A stretch of 23,248 nt of DNA from JBGAPI01 sp044221335 (GTDB lineage Bacteria; Pseudomonadota; Gammaproteobacteria; Xanthomonadales; Ahniellaceae), in assembly GCA_044221335.1 (NCBI GenBank), contig JBGAPI010000067.1, forward strand, positions 1 to 23,248, given 5' to 3'. The translations under genes and the position numbers were made by a program. The notes below the pieces were generated by a model that searched no databases, was not told the origin of the DNA, and saw nothing but the letters and a program-made list of their open reading frames with translations. Below are positions 13,239 through 22,326 of this stretch, piece by piece; positions within the stretch are counted from its first letter, which is position 1; the number at the start of each line of letters is the position of its first letter.

Positions 13239-14821
13239 GGCTGCGCCGCCTCGACGGTCATCACCGGATTCGGCGCCTCGCCGAACATCTCCGGCGCGTA
13301 CATCGCTTCGATCCGGCTCGCGGGCAGCTGGAACTCGCCCGGATTGTTGAGGCGCACGGTGTATTCGATCGACCAGTCGCCCTTCGGCACGAATCGGTAG
13401 TAGGCACGGTAGGCATCGAAGCGGCGCTCCTCGTAGGCCAGCCAGACGTAGCCGGTCGCGCGCTGGTCGGCCGCCAGCAGCTCGCTGCTGCCGCCGAGGC
13501 CGCTGCCGAGGATCGACGCGCCGGCCGGGATCGGATCGTCGACCACCACCCAGGTCGCGTCGGCCTGCGCCGAGAGGTCGAGGTGCACGCGGAGCACGTC
13601 GCCGCGGGTCCAGCGATCCGGCGAACGCCGTTCGATCGCCTCGATCCGGCGGGTGATCCGCAGCCCGGTCGACAGCGGCGCCTGCAGGGGGAGCGCGGCG
13701 GTCGTGCGGACCATCAGCCAGGGCGAGCCGCTGCCGTCCTGCCGCGCCGTGAAGGTCGACTGGCCCTCGTTCCACGGCAACTTCAGCGGCTCGGCCTTGT
13801 CCATGTCGGTCTCCGCGAGCGGCCAGGCGATGTCGGTCTTCTGCTTGCCGTAGGCGACGCGGGTGCTGCCGGTCACGGGCGTGCCCTCGAAGGCGGCGGC
13901 GAACTTCTCGAGAGCGACGACGCCCCAGGCATTGGCGACCGTGGTGTTCCAGTGGCCGCGCTGCTGTCGCGCCAGCGCGCCACGCACCAGCCGCGGCACC
14001 TCCGGACGCCAGTCGGACTCGTCCAGCACCGCGAGCAGGAGCCGGTTGGAGTTGCTGTCGGCGGAGATCATCAGCCACCACAGCGCGTCGTCCTGCTCGC
14101 CGGACAGCGTCAGGATCGTGCCCTGGAAATTGAGCCGCGCGCGCAGCTGGGCGAGCGCCTGGCGGTGCAGCGCGTCGGCGTTCTTAAGGCCCGGCAGGCG
14201 GCGGCTGAGGTCGGCGAGATCGAGCAGCGCCGAGGCTGGCAGCAGCTTGGGATCGAGCGAAAGACTGTCCATCATCGCCGGCTCGGCGGCGTCGTAGTGC
14301 GCCAGCGCGTCGATCGCGGCGAGCTTGCGGATCGCGAGATCCGCGGTCGGCAGCGCGGAATAGCGCACCACGCGACCGCTGACGAAACCCTTCAGCGCCG
14401 CGATCAGCGTTTTCCGGCGGGCCTCCGGGATCTCCCAGCCCTTCTCCGCGGCGATCGTCAGCACGTAGGCGGTGAGGCTGTCGTCGCCGTCGAGCCGCTC
14501 GCTCGGGAAATAGCGCAGCAGGCCGTCGCGGTCCGTGTACACGGGCAGCCGCGCCATCCAGTCGTTCCAGCTCGCTTCGTCGTCGAACACGATCGTGCGC
14601 GACAGGTTCTGCTCGAGGCAGACGTAGGGATACAGCTTCATGTACTCGCGCACGCCGTCGAGGCTGCCGCCCAGGTGATCCGTCATCCGCAGCTCGAGGC
14701 CGCCGCGGCCCGGGACCGCGCCCTCGGGGCGCCGCATCTCGATGCTGAGCGGCTGGTCGAGCTGCGCGATGGTCGCCTGGTAGGTGCGCACCGGCACCGC
14801 GGCGATCACCTTCTGACTCAA
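13235..14821 (-). CDS. Alpha-2-macroglobulin, C-terminal part after in-frame TAG
   Basis: This 528-codon stretch directly continues, in the same frame, the macroglobulin reading frame that ends at the TAG at 14822-14824. It holds the thioester domain: C68-L-E-Q71 in KLYPYVCLEQNLS forms the internal Cys-Gln thioester that traps proteases in this family. Alpha-helical repeats follow, then the receptor-like beta domain (RYVYRFVPKGDWSIEYT-type region near 475). The open frame begins with TTG immediately after the stop, but no Shine-Dalgarno lies upstream, so independent translation is unlikely. It ends with a GTGA overlap with pbpC. It is either the C-terminal half of a broken gene, a product of stop-codon readthrough, or the result of a base error. 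The coding pattern shows no further decay. Confidence 0.85.
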   Translation of the reverse strand: MSQKVIAAVPVRTYQATIAQLDQPLSIEMRRPEGAVPGRGGLELRMTDHLGGSLDGVREYMKLYPYVCLEQNLSRTIVFDDEASWNDWMARLPVYTDRDGLLRYFPSERLDGDDSLTAYVLTIAAEKGWEIPEARRKTLIAALKGFVSGRVVRYSALPTADLAIRKLAAIDALAHYDAAEPAMMDSLSLDPKLLPASALLDLADLSRRLPGLKNADALHRQALAQLRARLNFQGTILTLSGEQDDALWWLMISADSNSNRLLLAVLDESDWRPEVPRLVRGALARQQRGHWNTTVANAWGVVALEKFAAAFEGTPVTGSTRVAYGKQKTDIAWPLAETDMDKAEPLKLPWNEGQSTFTARQDGSGSPWLMVRTTAALPLQAPLSTGLRITRRIEAIERRSPDRWTRGDVLRVHLDLSAQADATWVVVDDPIPAGASILGSGLGGSSELLAADQRATGYVWLAYEERRFDAYRAYYRFVPKGDWSIEYTVRLNNPGEFQLPASRIEAMYAPEMFGEAPNPVMTVEAAQP

Positions 14822-17800
14822 CTACATCCGGTCGCTGGCACCGCCGGACGTGGCGGTGAGGTCCCAGTCGAGCGTGGTGACGTTGTAGGGCACGTCGACC
14901 GGCCAGGTGACGTCGGCCGCCGACGAGGGGGCGAGCGCGAGCGTCTGCGCCGGCAGAGCCTTGCCGCCGATACTCGCGTGGATCGTGGTCGCGAGCGGTG
15001 CGGGACTGGTGTTGCGGACCGTCACCGTCGCCGTGAATCGATCGCCCTCGCGCACCAGCGGCGGCAGGCCGCTGACCAGGATCAGGTCCTGCACGGTGCG
15101 GATCGTGGTGCTGCCGGTTCCGAAGTGCTGTGCGCCGGCGCTGGCGATCGCGACGATCTTGAACGCCGACAGCGAGTCGTTGAGCGGAATGTCGATGGTG
15201 GCGTCGCCGTGCGCGTCGAGCTTCACCCGTGCCGTCCACGACAGCAGGCTGTCGAAGCGCTCGCGCGCGCGGCCCACTTCGCGGCCGCCGCCGCCTCCCG
15301 GCGCGACCGCCTTGCGGCCGTAGTGGCGCTTTCCGACCACCTGCATCGCGGCGGTCGCGGTCATGACCTCGTTGCCGCGCTCGCCCATCATCCGGCCGAG
15401 CAGGTCCCAGGTCTCGTTGTTCTTCAGCAGCAGCAAGGCCTCGTCGACCGCGGCGAGCGCGACTTCGGCGCCTTCCGGAAGAGTGCCGCCGTCGGCGCGC
15501 TGGACATGGACCTTCACCGTGGCGTGCTCGCGCACCTTGAATTCCGCCGCGGTCGGCTGCACCGACACGTCGAGCCGGTGCGGCGTCCAGCCCACCTTGA
15601 GCTGCGTCATGCCCATCCGGTAGGCCGGCTTGTTGAGGTCGACCAGTGCCGTGATCTCGCCGCTCTCGTCGACGCCCTTCGGCCGCTGCTCGGCATGCGC
15701 AACGCGGCCGCGTACCGCCAGCACGGAGACCATCACGTTCGGCGAGTGCGCGCCGGTGACCGGCAGCTCGACCAGCGGCGAACGCGCATCGATCTTCCGG
15801 ACGAAGGCGTCGAGCACCCCTTCGCGCTCCGTCGTGACCAGCGCCGTCGCCGAGCGGAACGGCATCCTAACCTGCAGCTTCGCGGTCTCGCCGGCCTCGT
15901 AGGCGGTCTTCTCCGGAATCAGGTCCATGCGGTCGGAGTTGCTGCCGCCGTACCAGTCGTCGGCGCCGCGGATCCACGCGCCGGCCAGCGCGCCGGCGAG
16001 GTTGCCGGCGGGGTCGCGGGTCTCGGCCCAGATCAACAGTTCGCCGCTGCCGCCCGGCGCGGTGTCGCAGAACACGAGGCCCTGCGCGTTGCTCTTGCCC
16101 GTGCAGGTCGCCGGCAGCGCCTTGGTCTCCGTCAGCGTTTCGTAGGAGTAGAAGCCGCCGATCATCCGCTTGCGGTAGCTGTAGCGCTCCTGCCGGTACA
16201 GGTGCACCTCCACCGCGTGGTCCGGGGCCGGCTTGCCCTCGGTGTCCACGACCAGCACGCGGAACTTCAGCTGGTCGGGGGTGGACGCCCAGCCATCCGT
16301 CCGGATGCCGACGGCCAGCGCGGCCGGGGTCAGCCGCACCCGGTAGCCGGTGGTCAGGATCTCGCCGTTGGCGTCGGCGTACTCGAGCTCGGTCGCGAGG
16401 TAGCCGGGGCCGGTCAGCGTCGGCAGTCCGTCGACGCGGATCGTCGCCATGCCGTTGCCGTCGAGCGTCGCCTGCTGCACGCGGACCTTCTTCGCCTGCG
16501 CATCCTCGCCGGGAGCGGCGGCGGCGCCGGCATCGCCGTCGCCCTCGAAGGCGTCCAGCTGCTCGACGAGATCGGAACGCGCGATGCCGGGCTTCGGCCG
16601 CGTACCGTCGAAGCGGTAGTCGGCGTAGTCGGGGAAGTTGCGGGCCGCCGGCTCGATCGTGCTGCGCAGCTTCACCGCGAGCCCGCCGGCGCTGCCGCCG
16701 GAGAGGTAGGTGACGTGCGCGTCGACCGCGACCTCCTTCGGGTTCACCTGCGCGGTGCGCGGGCCGGTCAGGACCGCGCGCATCGACGGCAGGCGGAACT
16801 GCTCGACCCGGAAGCGCGCGGTCTCGATGCCCGCGGGCGTGGCATCGGGAAAGCGCACGGCATATTCGCCGAGCTTGGCTTCCGGCGGCAGCACGAAGCT
16901 CGTCTCGCCGAGACCCGCGGCGTCGACCATGACCGCGAGCGCGAACACCTGGTCGCTTCCGAGATGGCGGACCTCGATCCGGCGCGAGCCGGCGGCGATG
17001 CTGCCGAGGTCGAAGCCCTGGCCGCTGCGGTGGCGCAGCACATGCTTCATCGCGACGGTCTCGCCGGGGTGGTAGAGGCCACGGTCGAGCACCGTGGTAT
17101 AGGCCTCGGCCTGCCAGCGGCTGCCCATCGGCAGTCCGAAGTCCCAGCTCTGGATGCCGTTGTGCCAGAACGAGGCGGTGAAGCTGTAGTCGCCATCCTT
17201 GCGCGCGGTGGCCATCAGCGGATGCGAATAGCTGCAGGACGATCCGAGGTCCGGCTCGCCGAGCGCGGTGCCGATGCGGGCGATGCCGTCACGGTCGGTG
17301 CGACCGCGCCACAGGACCGGACCGACGCCGCACCAGCTGCCGACTTCGACCTCGGCGTCGGCAACGACGTTGCCGTCGGAGAGCCGCGTGACCCAGACCA
17401 GCGAGGATTCGCGGCCCCACTTGAAGTGCACCGCGAGGTCGGTGACCAGCGCGGCAGTGGCGACGTAGCGACGCCGGTCTTCGCCCAGCAGGTTCCGGCC
17501 GAGCACGCGGCTCGACACCTCGACGACATACAGGCCCGGCTTGCCGAGCGGGATGCCGATCAGCTCGGCCGGCTGCTTGCCCAGCGGCGCCGGCAGCACC
17601 ACGCTCTGGTTGACCTCGCCGTCGTTGAAGACCGAGGTGACGCCGGTGGTGTTGCGGGCATGGCCATCGGCCGTGCGCTCCCGCCAGTCGTAGCTCATCT
17701 GCTGGGCCTTGCCGACCCGCTCCAGCCACAGCCCCGGCGCCTCCGTGCGGTCGTCGACGCGGCGGATCCGCACCGGCAGCGTCGCCGCACTGCCGTCATG

Positions 17801-19093
17801 ATTCGGATCGAGGTTGCGCACGCTGACCGGCAGCACCCCGCCCTGGCGCGCCTCGAGAATGCCGAACAGGCCGGGGAACTTGGCGAGCGGTGGTTCCGGG
17901 TCGATGTGGAAGGCCAGTGGGAAGCGCGCGGCGTTGGCGAGCGGGCGGCCGGCGTCGTCGCGGAGGTCCGCAGGCAGCCGGATCGTGGCATCGCGATCCG
18001 GCGGGAAGGGCGCCTCGAAGCTCACGCCGGACAACATCGCGACCTGGGCCGCTTCGGTCGTCTTCGCCGGGATCGCGGCGTCGTCGCCGACCGTGAGCGT
18101 CGCCGCCAGCGCCTGCGCGCGCGGGACCGGTGCGGAGAAATTGAGGGTGATCGGCGTCATCGGCAGGCAGCCGGCCCGCGGCGCGCTGCGGGTGCAGCTC
18201 AGTTCGGCGGTGAAGTTCGGACGGGTCGCGTACACCAGATCCTGGTCGCGCTCGGTGGCGACGCCGCTGCGGCTGGCGATCCCGGTTCCCCAGCGCACGC
18301 GAACCGTGGTGAAGGCGGGCAGGCGGCGCTGGCAGCGCAGCACCACGATGCGTTCGGTGCGGGTCTCCATCTGCCGGTCGCGCACCGCCGCGCGGCTCTG
18401 CCGGCCGTTCTTCCAGAGGATGTCGTAGACCGCGAAGCCGAGCCGGGCGGCCTGCTCGATCGCGTCCGTACGCGCCTTGCCGGTCAGCACCGTCACCGGC
18501 ATCTGCTCGGACACGCCGTCGACCAGGCAGCGCGCGTGCGTCTCGACGCTGGCCGGATCGACCAGCGCGTCCGTCTTCAGCACGAACAGCTGGTTCTCGT
18601 CGATGTTGTGGTTGCCGTCGTGGGGCAGGGCCCGGACGACCGCCGGGCCGCCGCTGTCGAATTCGAATCGGCGCGGCTCGACGAGCGCGGCGCCGGTCGC
18701 CGCGACCTGGCCCGGTTTCAGGGTCAGCGTGCAGCGGACGCCGGCCGGCAGGTCGGCATCGAAGTCGTATTCCCAGTTGCGGTCATCGGCCCAGCGGCCG
18801 CGGCCCTGGGGCAGGTCTTCCGCGCCTCGGCAGTCGATCGCGAACGGGTCCGGCAGCCGCGGATCGCCCATCGCCACCACCCCGGCGGAGAAGCGCACGC
18901 TGATCTGCCGGATCTGCTTGGCGCGGCCCTCGGGCGAGAAGGTGTCGACGTGGATCGGCGCAGAGGTGGGCGTCGCCGTGGGCGCCTCCTCGGCGTGGGA
19001 CCTCGCACCGATCAGCGCCAGGAAAAGCAGGAACCCGAAGGCCACCCAACCGCGCCGCCGCGTCATGCGCTGCGGTCTCGACAACGTCGCCAT
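14822..19093 (-). CDS. Alpha-2-macroglobulin family protein (YfhM type), N-terminal part
   Basis: The 1423-residue product has a signal peptide (hydrophobic about 16-29, likely cleavage after RSHA at 34; no lipobox cysteine, unlike E. coli YfhM). Macroglobulin-like beta domains follow, then an MG2-type segment (WQAEAYTTVLDRGLYHPGET) and a linker with an alanine-rich, possibly bait-like stretch (GDGDAGAAAAPGEDAQAKK). The A2M domain is at about 1279-1370 (SLLSWTARVKLDAHGDATID, NDSLSAFKIVAIA). It stops at TAG after SGGASDRM, before the thioester domain, which is encoded in the same frame downstream. A full protein would be about 1,952 residues. The ATG at 19093 has AAGGGG upstream. Family members are periplasmic protease traps working with PbpC. 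Without the thioester part this product could not trap covalently. Confidence 0.88.
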   Translation of the reverse strand: MATLSRPQRMTRRRGWVAFGFLLFLALIGARSHAEEAPTATPTSAPIHVDTFSPEGRAKQIRQISVRFSAGVVAMGDPRLPDPFAIDCRGAEDLPQGRGRWADDRNWEYDFDADLPAGVRCTLTLKPGQVAATGAALVEPRRFEFDSGGPAVVRALPHDGNHNIDENQLFVLKTDALVDPASVETHARCLVDGVSEQMPVTVLTGKARTDAIEQAARLGFAVYDILWKNGRQSRAAVRDRQMETRTERIVVLRCQRRLPAFTTVRVRWGTGIASRSGVATERDQDLVYATRPNFTAELSCTRSAPRAGCLPMTPITLNFSAPVPRAQALAATLTVGDDAAIPAKTTEAAQVAMLSGVSFEAPFPPDRDATIRLPADLRDDAGRPLANAARFPLAFHIDPEPPLAKFPGLFGILEARQGGVLPVSVRNLDPNHDGSAATLPVRIRRVDDRTEAPGLWLERVGKAQQMSYDWRERTADGHARNTTGVTSVFNDGEVNQSVVLPAPLGKQPAELIGIPLGKPGLYVVEVSSRVLGRNLLGEDRRRYVATAALVTDLAVHFKWGRESSLVWVTRLSDGNVVADAEVEVGSWCGVGPVLWRGRTDRDGIARIGTALGEPDLGSSCSYSHPLMATARKDGDYSFTASFWHNGIQSWDFGLPMGSRWQAEAYTTVLDRGLYHPGETVAMKHVLRHRSGQGFDLGSIAAGSRRIEVRHLGSDQVFALAVMVDAAGLGETSFVLPPEAKLGEYAVRFPDATPAGIETARFRVEQFRLPSMRAVLTGPRTAQVNPKEVAVDAHVTYLSGGSAGGLAVKLRSTIEPAARNFPDYADYRFDGTRPKPGIARSDLVEQLDAFEGDGDAGAAAAPGEDAQAKKVRVQQATLDGNGMATIRVDGLPTLTGPGYLATELEYADANGEILTTGYRVRLTPAALAVGIRTDGWASTPDQLKFRVLVVDTEGKPAPDHAVEVHLYRQERYSYRKRMIGGFYSYETLTETKALPATCTGKSNAQGLVFCDTAPGGSGELLIWAETRDPAGNLAGALAGAWIRGADDWYGGSNSDRMDLIPEKTAYEAGETAKLQVRMPFRSATALVTTEREGVLDAFVRKIDARSPLVELPVTGAHSPNVMVSVLAVRGRVAHAEQRPKGVDESGEITALVDLNKPAYRMGMTQLKVGWTPHRLDVSVQPTAAEFKVREHATVKVHVQRADGGTLPEGAEVALAAVDEALLLLKNNETWDLLGRMMGERGNEVMTATAAMQVVGKRHYGRKAVAPGGGGGREVGRARERFDSLLSWTARVKLDAHGDATIDIPLNDSLSAFKIVAIASAGAQHFGTGSTTIRTVQDLILVSGLPPLVREGDRFTATVTVRNTSPAPLATTIHASIGGKALPAQTLALAPSSAADVTWPVDVPYNVTTLDWDLTATSGGASDRM

Positions 19094-19466
19094 GTGCCAC
19101 CCCTTGTGTGCGTGCGGTCAGCGTTGCCGACAACGGAGACGGCGTGCGGGCGGAGTGTGGCCGAAATGAGGCGGCGGGGGCGGAATGCGGGGCGGTGCAG
19201 GCGCGGTGCGAGCGGCGACGGTGAGGCCTCGCGTTCGGGACTCACGTCGCCGGGGCATCGCGGCTCAGGCCGCTTCGATCACGCGTGGCGCCGGAGGGAG
19301 ACCCACGTCCCGATTTCGAACACGGCGTATCGCTCATGCAACCCCAACCCCGTGCTGCGCACCGGGCCGCCCCCGCCACTCGGGGGGCGCGCAGAGCCGC
19401 GCCGCTTGCGGTCGACAGTAGCGCGGCATCGGAGTGCAGAGGGCTCCTGTGGGGCCCCGCATCCGG
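19094..19466. other. Intergenic region upstream of the macroglobulin gene
   Basis: I find no gene or RNA here. It should hold the promoter for the macroglobulin-pbpC transcript and the end of the DUF4394 gene. A near-perfect palindrome, TGTGGGGCCCCGCA (19448-19461), lies just after the DUF4394 stop, with no T-tract. No clear -10/-35 pair is visible. Confidence 0.4.
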
Positions 19467-21248
19467 TCATTCGAAGCCGTCGGAGAACAGCGGCACCGCG
19501 AGGTCGGTCCACACGACCAGGCCGGCGACCGCCGTGGTGCCTGCGCCGATCGCGCCGAGATTGTTCACCGCGCCGGTCGGCAGGTCGATGCGGTAGAGGC
19601 CGGTGGTGCCGCCGACGCCGAGCGCGGCGAAACCGGTACCGGTCGCCTCGGCGTTGCCGGTGGCGACGTTGACGCCGGGGGCGATGTCGAAGCCGGAAGG
19701 CGAGGTGAAGTCGAATGGCACGCCGCCGAAGGTGACGCTGCGCGCATTGATCTGGGTGCCGACGTTCGGCGGGTTCTGCAGCGACAGGCGGTTGCCGGCC
19801 GGATCGAGGGTGTAGAGCGTGGTGGCCGCGGCGCCACCGATGTTGTTGGTGTAGGCCACGCCGGCAATGCCGAGACCGGTCTGGCCATTGATCGCGCCGT
19901 CGGGATTGGTGCCGATCACCGAGCCGGCGGCGCCTCCGAGGTCGCCGTCGACCGGCGTGCCGGTGATCGGATTGACCCGGAAATTGAGGCCGGTATCGCT
20001 GACCACGCGGATCCGATCGACCTGCGGATTGAAGTCGACGCCGTAGGCGCCATTCGGCAGGTTGACGACCATCGCGCTGGCGTCGACGAACGTCACCTGT
20101 CCAGTCGAGCCGACGATCGAGGCCGTGCCGGTTTGCGGGTCGATCAGGTAGACGGTGGCGTTGTCGCTGGCCGCGTTGACGCCGATCCCGTAGAGCTGCC
20201 CGGTCAGCGGTCGGCTGCTGATACCGACCAGGCGCTCGTTCACGTTGACGCCGCTGATCGATATCGTGGTGGTGGTGGTCGAGGTCGGCGTGGCGAAGCG
20301 GATCAGCTGGGTGCCGGCGCTGTTGAGCGCGATCGCCGGCGAGCTGTCGGGGATGAGCGCGATGTCGCGGGCGACCAGGCCGAAGCCGCCGAGGCTGGTG
20401 GCCTGGGCGGTGCTGAGGTTGATCCTGTACAGACCGGAGATGCCAGCGACCGACAGTCCCGCGTAGGCGTCGCCGGTGGCGGGCGAGTTGGACGCGGGTG
20501 CATTGACGCCGGCCGGGATGTCGAGGCCGCACTCGTTGCTGAAGGCCAGCGGATTGCCGCCGAGCGTGACGGTCTGGGCGGAGGACTGGGTGCCGGCGTT
20601 CGGCGGATTCTGGATGTACAGCGAACCAGTCGCGGGGTCGATCGTGTACAGCGTGGTGACGGTGGAGTTCGCGACATCGTTGGTGTACGCGGCGTCGCCG
20701 AGCGTGGTGGTGCCGCCGTTGATCGGGCCATCCATGTTCACGCCGGTGACGCTTCCGGCGGCGCCGCCGACATCGCCGTCGATGCCGGCGCCGGTGTTCG
20801 GGTCAAGCCGGAAATTCTGGCCACTGCCGGTGACCACGCGGATGCGGTCGACGGCCGGGTTGAAGTCCATGCCGAGGCCATTGCTCGCGTTGACCGGCAC
20901 CGCATTCACGCCGGTGGCATCGAAGAACGCGACCGGCGATCCGACCGCGGCGGCCCGATAGGCGCCGCCATCGACGATCAGGTGGTAGAGCTGCAGGTTG
21001 TTGTTGCTGGCGTTGTAGCCGAGGCCGTAGAGGCGGTTGTTCTGCGGCCGGACGTCGATCCCCACGAGCACGTCGCCGGCGGTGAGTCCGGTGACGGTGA
21101 CGGCGGCGCTGGCGGCCTGTCCAGGCTGGCTCTCGGAGACCAGCGCGATGCGGTTGTCGGTGGTCAGCACGTACAGCGAGCGCGCATCGGCCGGGGCGGC
21201 GCAACAGGCAGCAAGGGCGAACAGGGCGAGGCGCGAGCGCGAGGACAT
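19467..21248 (-). CDS. Secreted tandem DUF4394 protein ending in FSDGFE
   Basis: The 593-residue protein has a signal peptide (about 1-23, cleavage after APADA) and two consecutive DUF4394 units, roughly 25-300 and 310-575. Each runs through (V/E)RLVGIxxRPxxxxLYGxG, a VDFNPxVDRIRVV motif, NFRxxPxTG, GAAGSVxGxNxDGxIN, AYTNxxxxxxxTTLYTxDP, NPPNxGTQ and a closing xGLYRI(N/D)L. DUF4394 has no known biochemical role and is probably a beta-propeller-like secreted domain. The end, VPLFSDGFE, resembles C-termini of many secreted Lysobacterales proteins. I chose the ATG at 21248 because GGGAG lies 8 nt upstream and a signal peptide begins there; the 26 in-frame codons before it are not coding-like. 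Confidence 0.88.
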   Translation of the reverse strand: MSSRSRLALFALAACCAAPADARSLYVLTTDNRIALVSESQPGQAASAAVTVTGLTAGDVLVGIDVRPQNNRLYGLGYNASNNNLQLYHLIVDGGAYRAAAVGSPVAFFDATGVNAVPVNASNGLGMDFNPAVDRIRVVTGSGQNFRLDPNTGAGIDGDVGGAAGSVTGVNMDGPINGGTTTLGDAAYTNDVANSTVTTLYTIDPATGSLYIQNPPNAGTQSSAQTVTLGGNPLAFSNECGLDIPAGVNAPASNSPATGDAYAGLSVAGISGLYRINLSTAQATSLGGFGLVARDIALIPDSSPAIALNSAGTQLIRFATPTSTTTTTISISGVNVNERLVGISSRPLTGQLYGIGVNAASDNATVYLIDPQTGTASIVGSTGQVTFVDASAMVVNLPNGAYGVDFNPQVDRIRVVSDTGLNFRVNPITGTPVDGDLGGAAGSVIGTNPDGAINGQTGLGIAGVAYTNNIGGAAATTLYTLDPAGNRLSLQNPPNVGTQINARSVTFGGVPFDFTSPSGFDIAPGVNVATGNAEATGTGFAALGVGGTTGLYRIDLPTGAVNNLGAIGAGTTAVAGLVVWTDLAVPLFSDGFE

Positions 21249-21666
21249 GAGCGGACTCCCGAAGGCGGAACGACGATCGTGCAACGATATCGACTTTGCC
21301 GCGACGGCTGGTGAAGCGCGCGTCAACGCCGGCAGCCCGGGATTCCTGTCGGGGGCGTCCGTCGTCCTCGTCCCTCGGGTCTTTCCCCGCAGGTTCGGGA
21401 GCGCCCCGTTCGTGTCGCCGTTCGTACGGTGGCCAGCGCAACGTTATTTTCAGGGGACGCACGCTGCGCTTCGGCGCGTGTCGCGGAATCGGTCGAATTG
21501 CGCATTGCATCCCAGGGAGGATCCCTCGACGCCCGCGGATGTCCCGGTGGCGGGGGGCGGTGCCATGGCGTCGGGACGGCGCGTGACGCGATCGGCTTCG
21601 GCGGGCTGGATGGGTCGAGGCGGCAGTCGCCGCCGCGCCGCGGAGTCGCTAGGCTCGGAGGGGAGG
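21249..21666. other. Divergent intergenic region
   Basis: About 420 nt separate the DUF4394 gene (minus) from the glutaredoxin-like gene (plus). No open frame here has a gene-like composition. A near-repeat of GTCCGTCGTCCTCGTCCCTC type lies around 21358-21378. Both promoters should be here, but I cannot identify them reliably. Confidence 0.4.
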
Positions 21667-22218
21667 ATGAACGGGAGTGGTGGAGTGACGAGTCCGGGGG
21701 CGAAGCGCGTCATCCACTGCATGACGATGCTGTTCGCGGCGTTGCTGCTGGCGGATCCGGCAACGGCGGCGGAGCCGACCATCTACAAGACGATCGGGCC
21801 GGACGGCCGCGTGGTGTACAGCGATCGCGTGCCCAGCGATGGCCATCTGCAGCAGACGATGGCGCCATCGCCGCGGGCGCCGGGCGAGGCGGCGTCGCTC
21901 ACCGGACAGGATGCGCCGCTGGCGCGCGCGGAGCCGAAGGTGGAGAACGTGGTTCCGAGGAATCCGCGGACGCCGCTGACGACCAGCGGCACGCCGGTGC
22001 TGTTCGTCAACGAGGGCTGCACGGAATGCCGACGCGCGCAGCTGTGGCTGGCGGCGCACCAGGTCGACTACCGTCTGGTCGACGTGTCGTCGCCCGAGGG
22101 ACGTTCCGACTACGTGGCCGCCGGTGGCCGCGGGGCACCGCCGCTGCTGCTCCGCCGCGGGCGGCGGGTGCAGGGGTGGTCGGACAGCGCCTACGAAGAA
22201 TTGTTCGGCCTGAGGTGA
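21667..22218 (+). CDS. Periplasmic DUF4124 and glutaredoxin-like fusion protein
   Basis: The 183-residue product has a signal peptide (hydrophobic 19-30, likely cleavage after ATA at 34). A DUF4124 segment follows (TIYKTIGPDGRVVYSDRVPS, 38-57), a module common at the N-terminus of proteobacterial envelope proteins. After a proline-rich linker a glutaredoxin/thioredoxin-like domain starts at about 109. Its C118-T-E-C121 motif (VLFVNEGCTECRRAQLWL) is followed by a cis-proline-like GAPPLL at 156-161. It likely acts as a periplasmic thiol-disulfide or glutathione-linked redox protein; its substrate is unknown. The ATG at 21667 has GGAGG 5 nt upstream; a second in-frame ATG at 21721 would truncate the signal peptide. 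It converges with the SlyD gene. Confidence 0.85.
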   Translation: MNGSGGVTSPGAKRVIHCMTMLFAALLLADPATAAEPTIYKTIGPDGRVVYSDRVPSDGHLQQTMAPSPRAPGEAASLTGQDAPLARAEPKVENVVPRNPRTPLTTSGTPVLFVNEGCTECRRAQLWLAAHQVDYRLVDVSSPEGRSDYVAAGGRGAPPLLLRRGRRVQGWSDSAYEELFGLR

Positions 22219-22272
22219 GACCGCGGGAGGCCCGCGGCCCCGGCCGCCCGGCGACCGGAGGTGCCGGACGCA

Positions 22273-22319
22273 TCGGGGCTTGCGCCCCGCGCTCCCGGCG
22301 CCGGCGGGCAGTGCCCGCC
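22273..22319. repeat. Hairpins between convergent genes
   Basis: A GGGGC-TTGC-GCCCC hairpin (22275-22288) belongs to the same family as the repeats at 7151 and 22899. A second stem, GGCGGGC (22303-22309) with GCCCGCC (22313-22319) and an AGT loop, follows. They lie between the stop codons at 22218 and 22327 and may end both transcripts, though neither has a T-tract. Confidence 0.6.
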
Positions 22320-22326
22320 CCGAGCC

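Noticed and set aside
14821..14821. TTG after the TAG as a true start of a separate thioester protein
   Set aside because: There is no Shine-Dalgarno upstream, no signal peptide follows although the domain should be periplasmic, and the frame continues the upstream protein exactly.
12188..19672. A 2,494-codon open frame on the plus strand opposite the macroglobulin and pbpC genes
   Set aside because: Its translation is arginine-, alanine- and glycine-rich with no recognisable domain, and the minus strand carries well-supported protein families over most of the length. High GC at third positions removes stops from this antisense frame.
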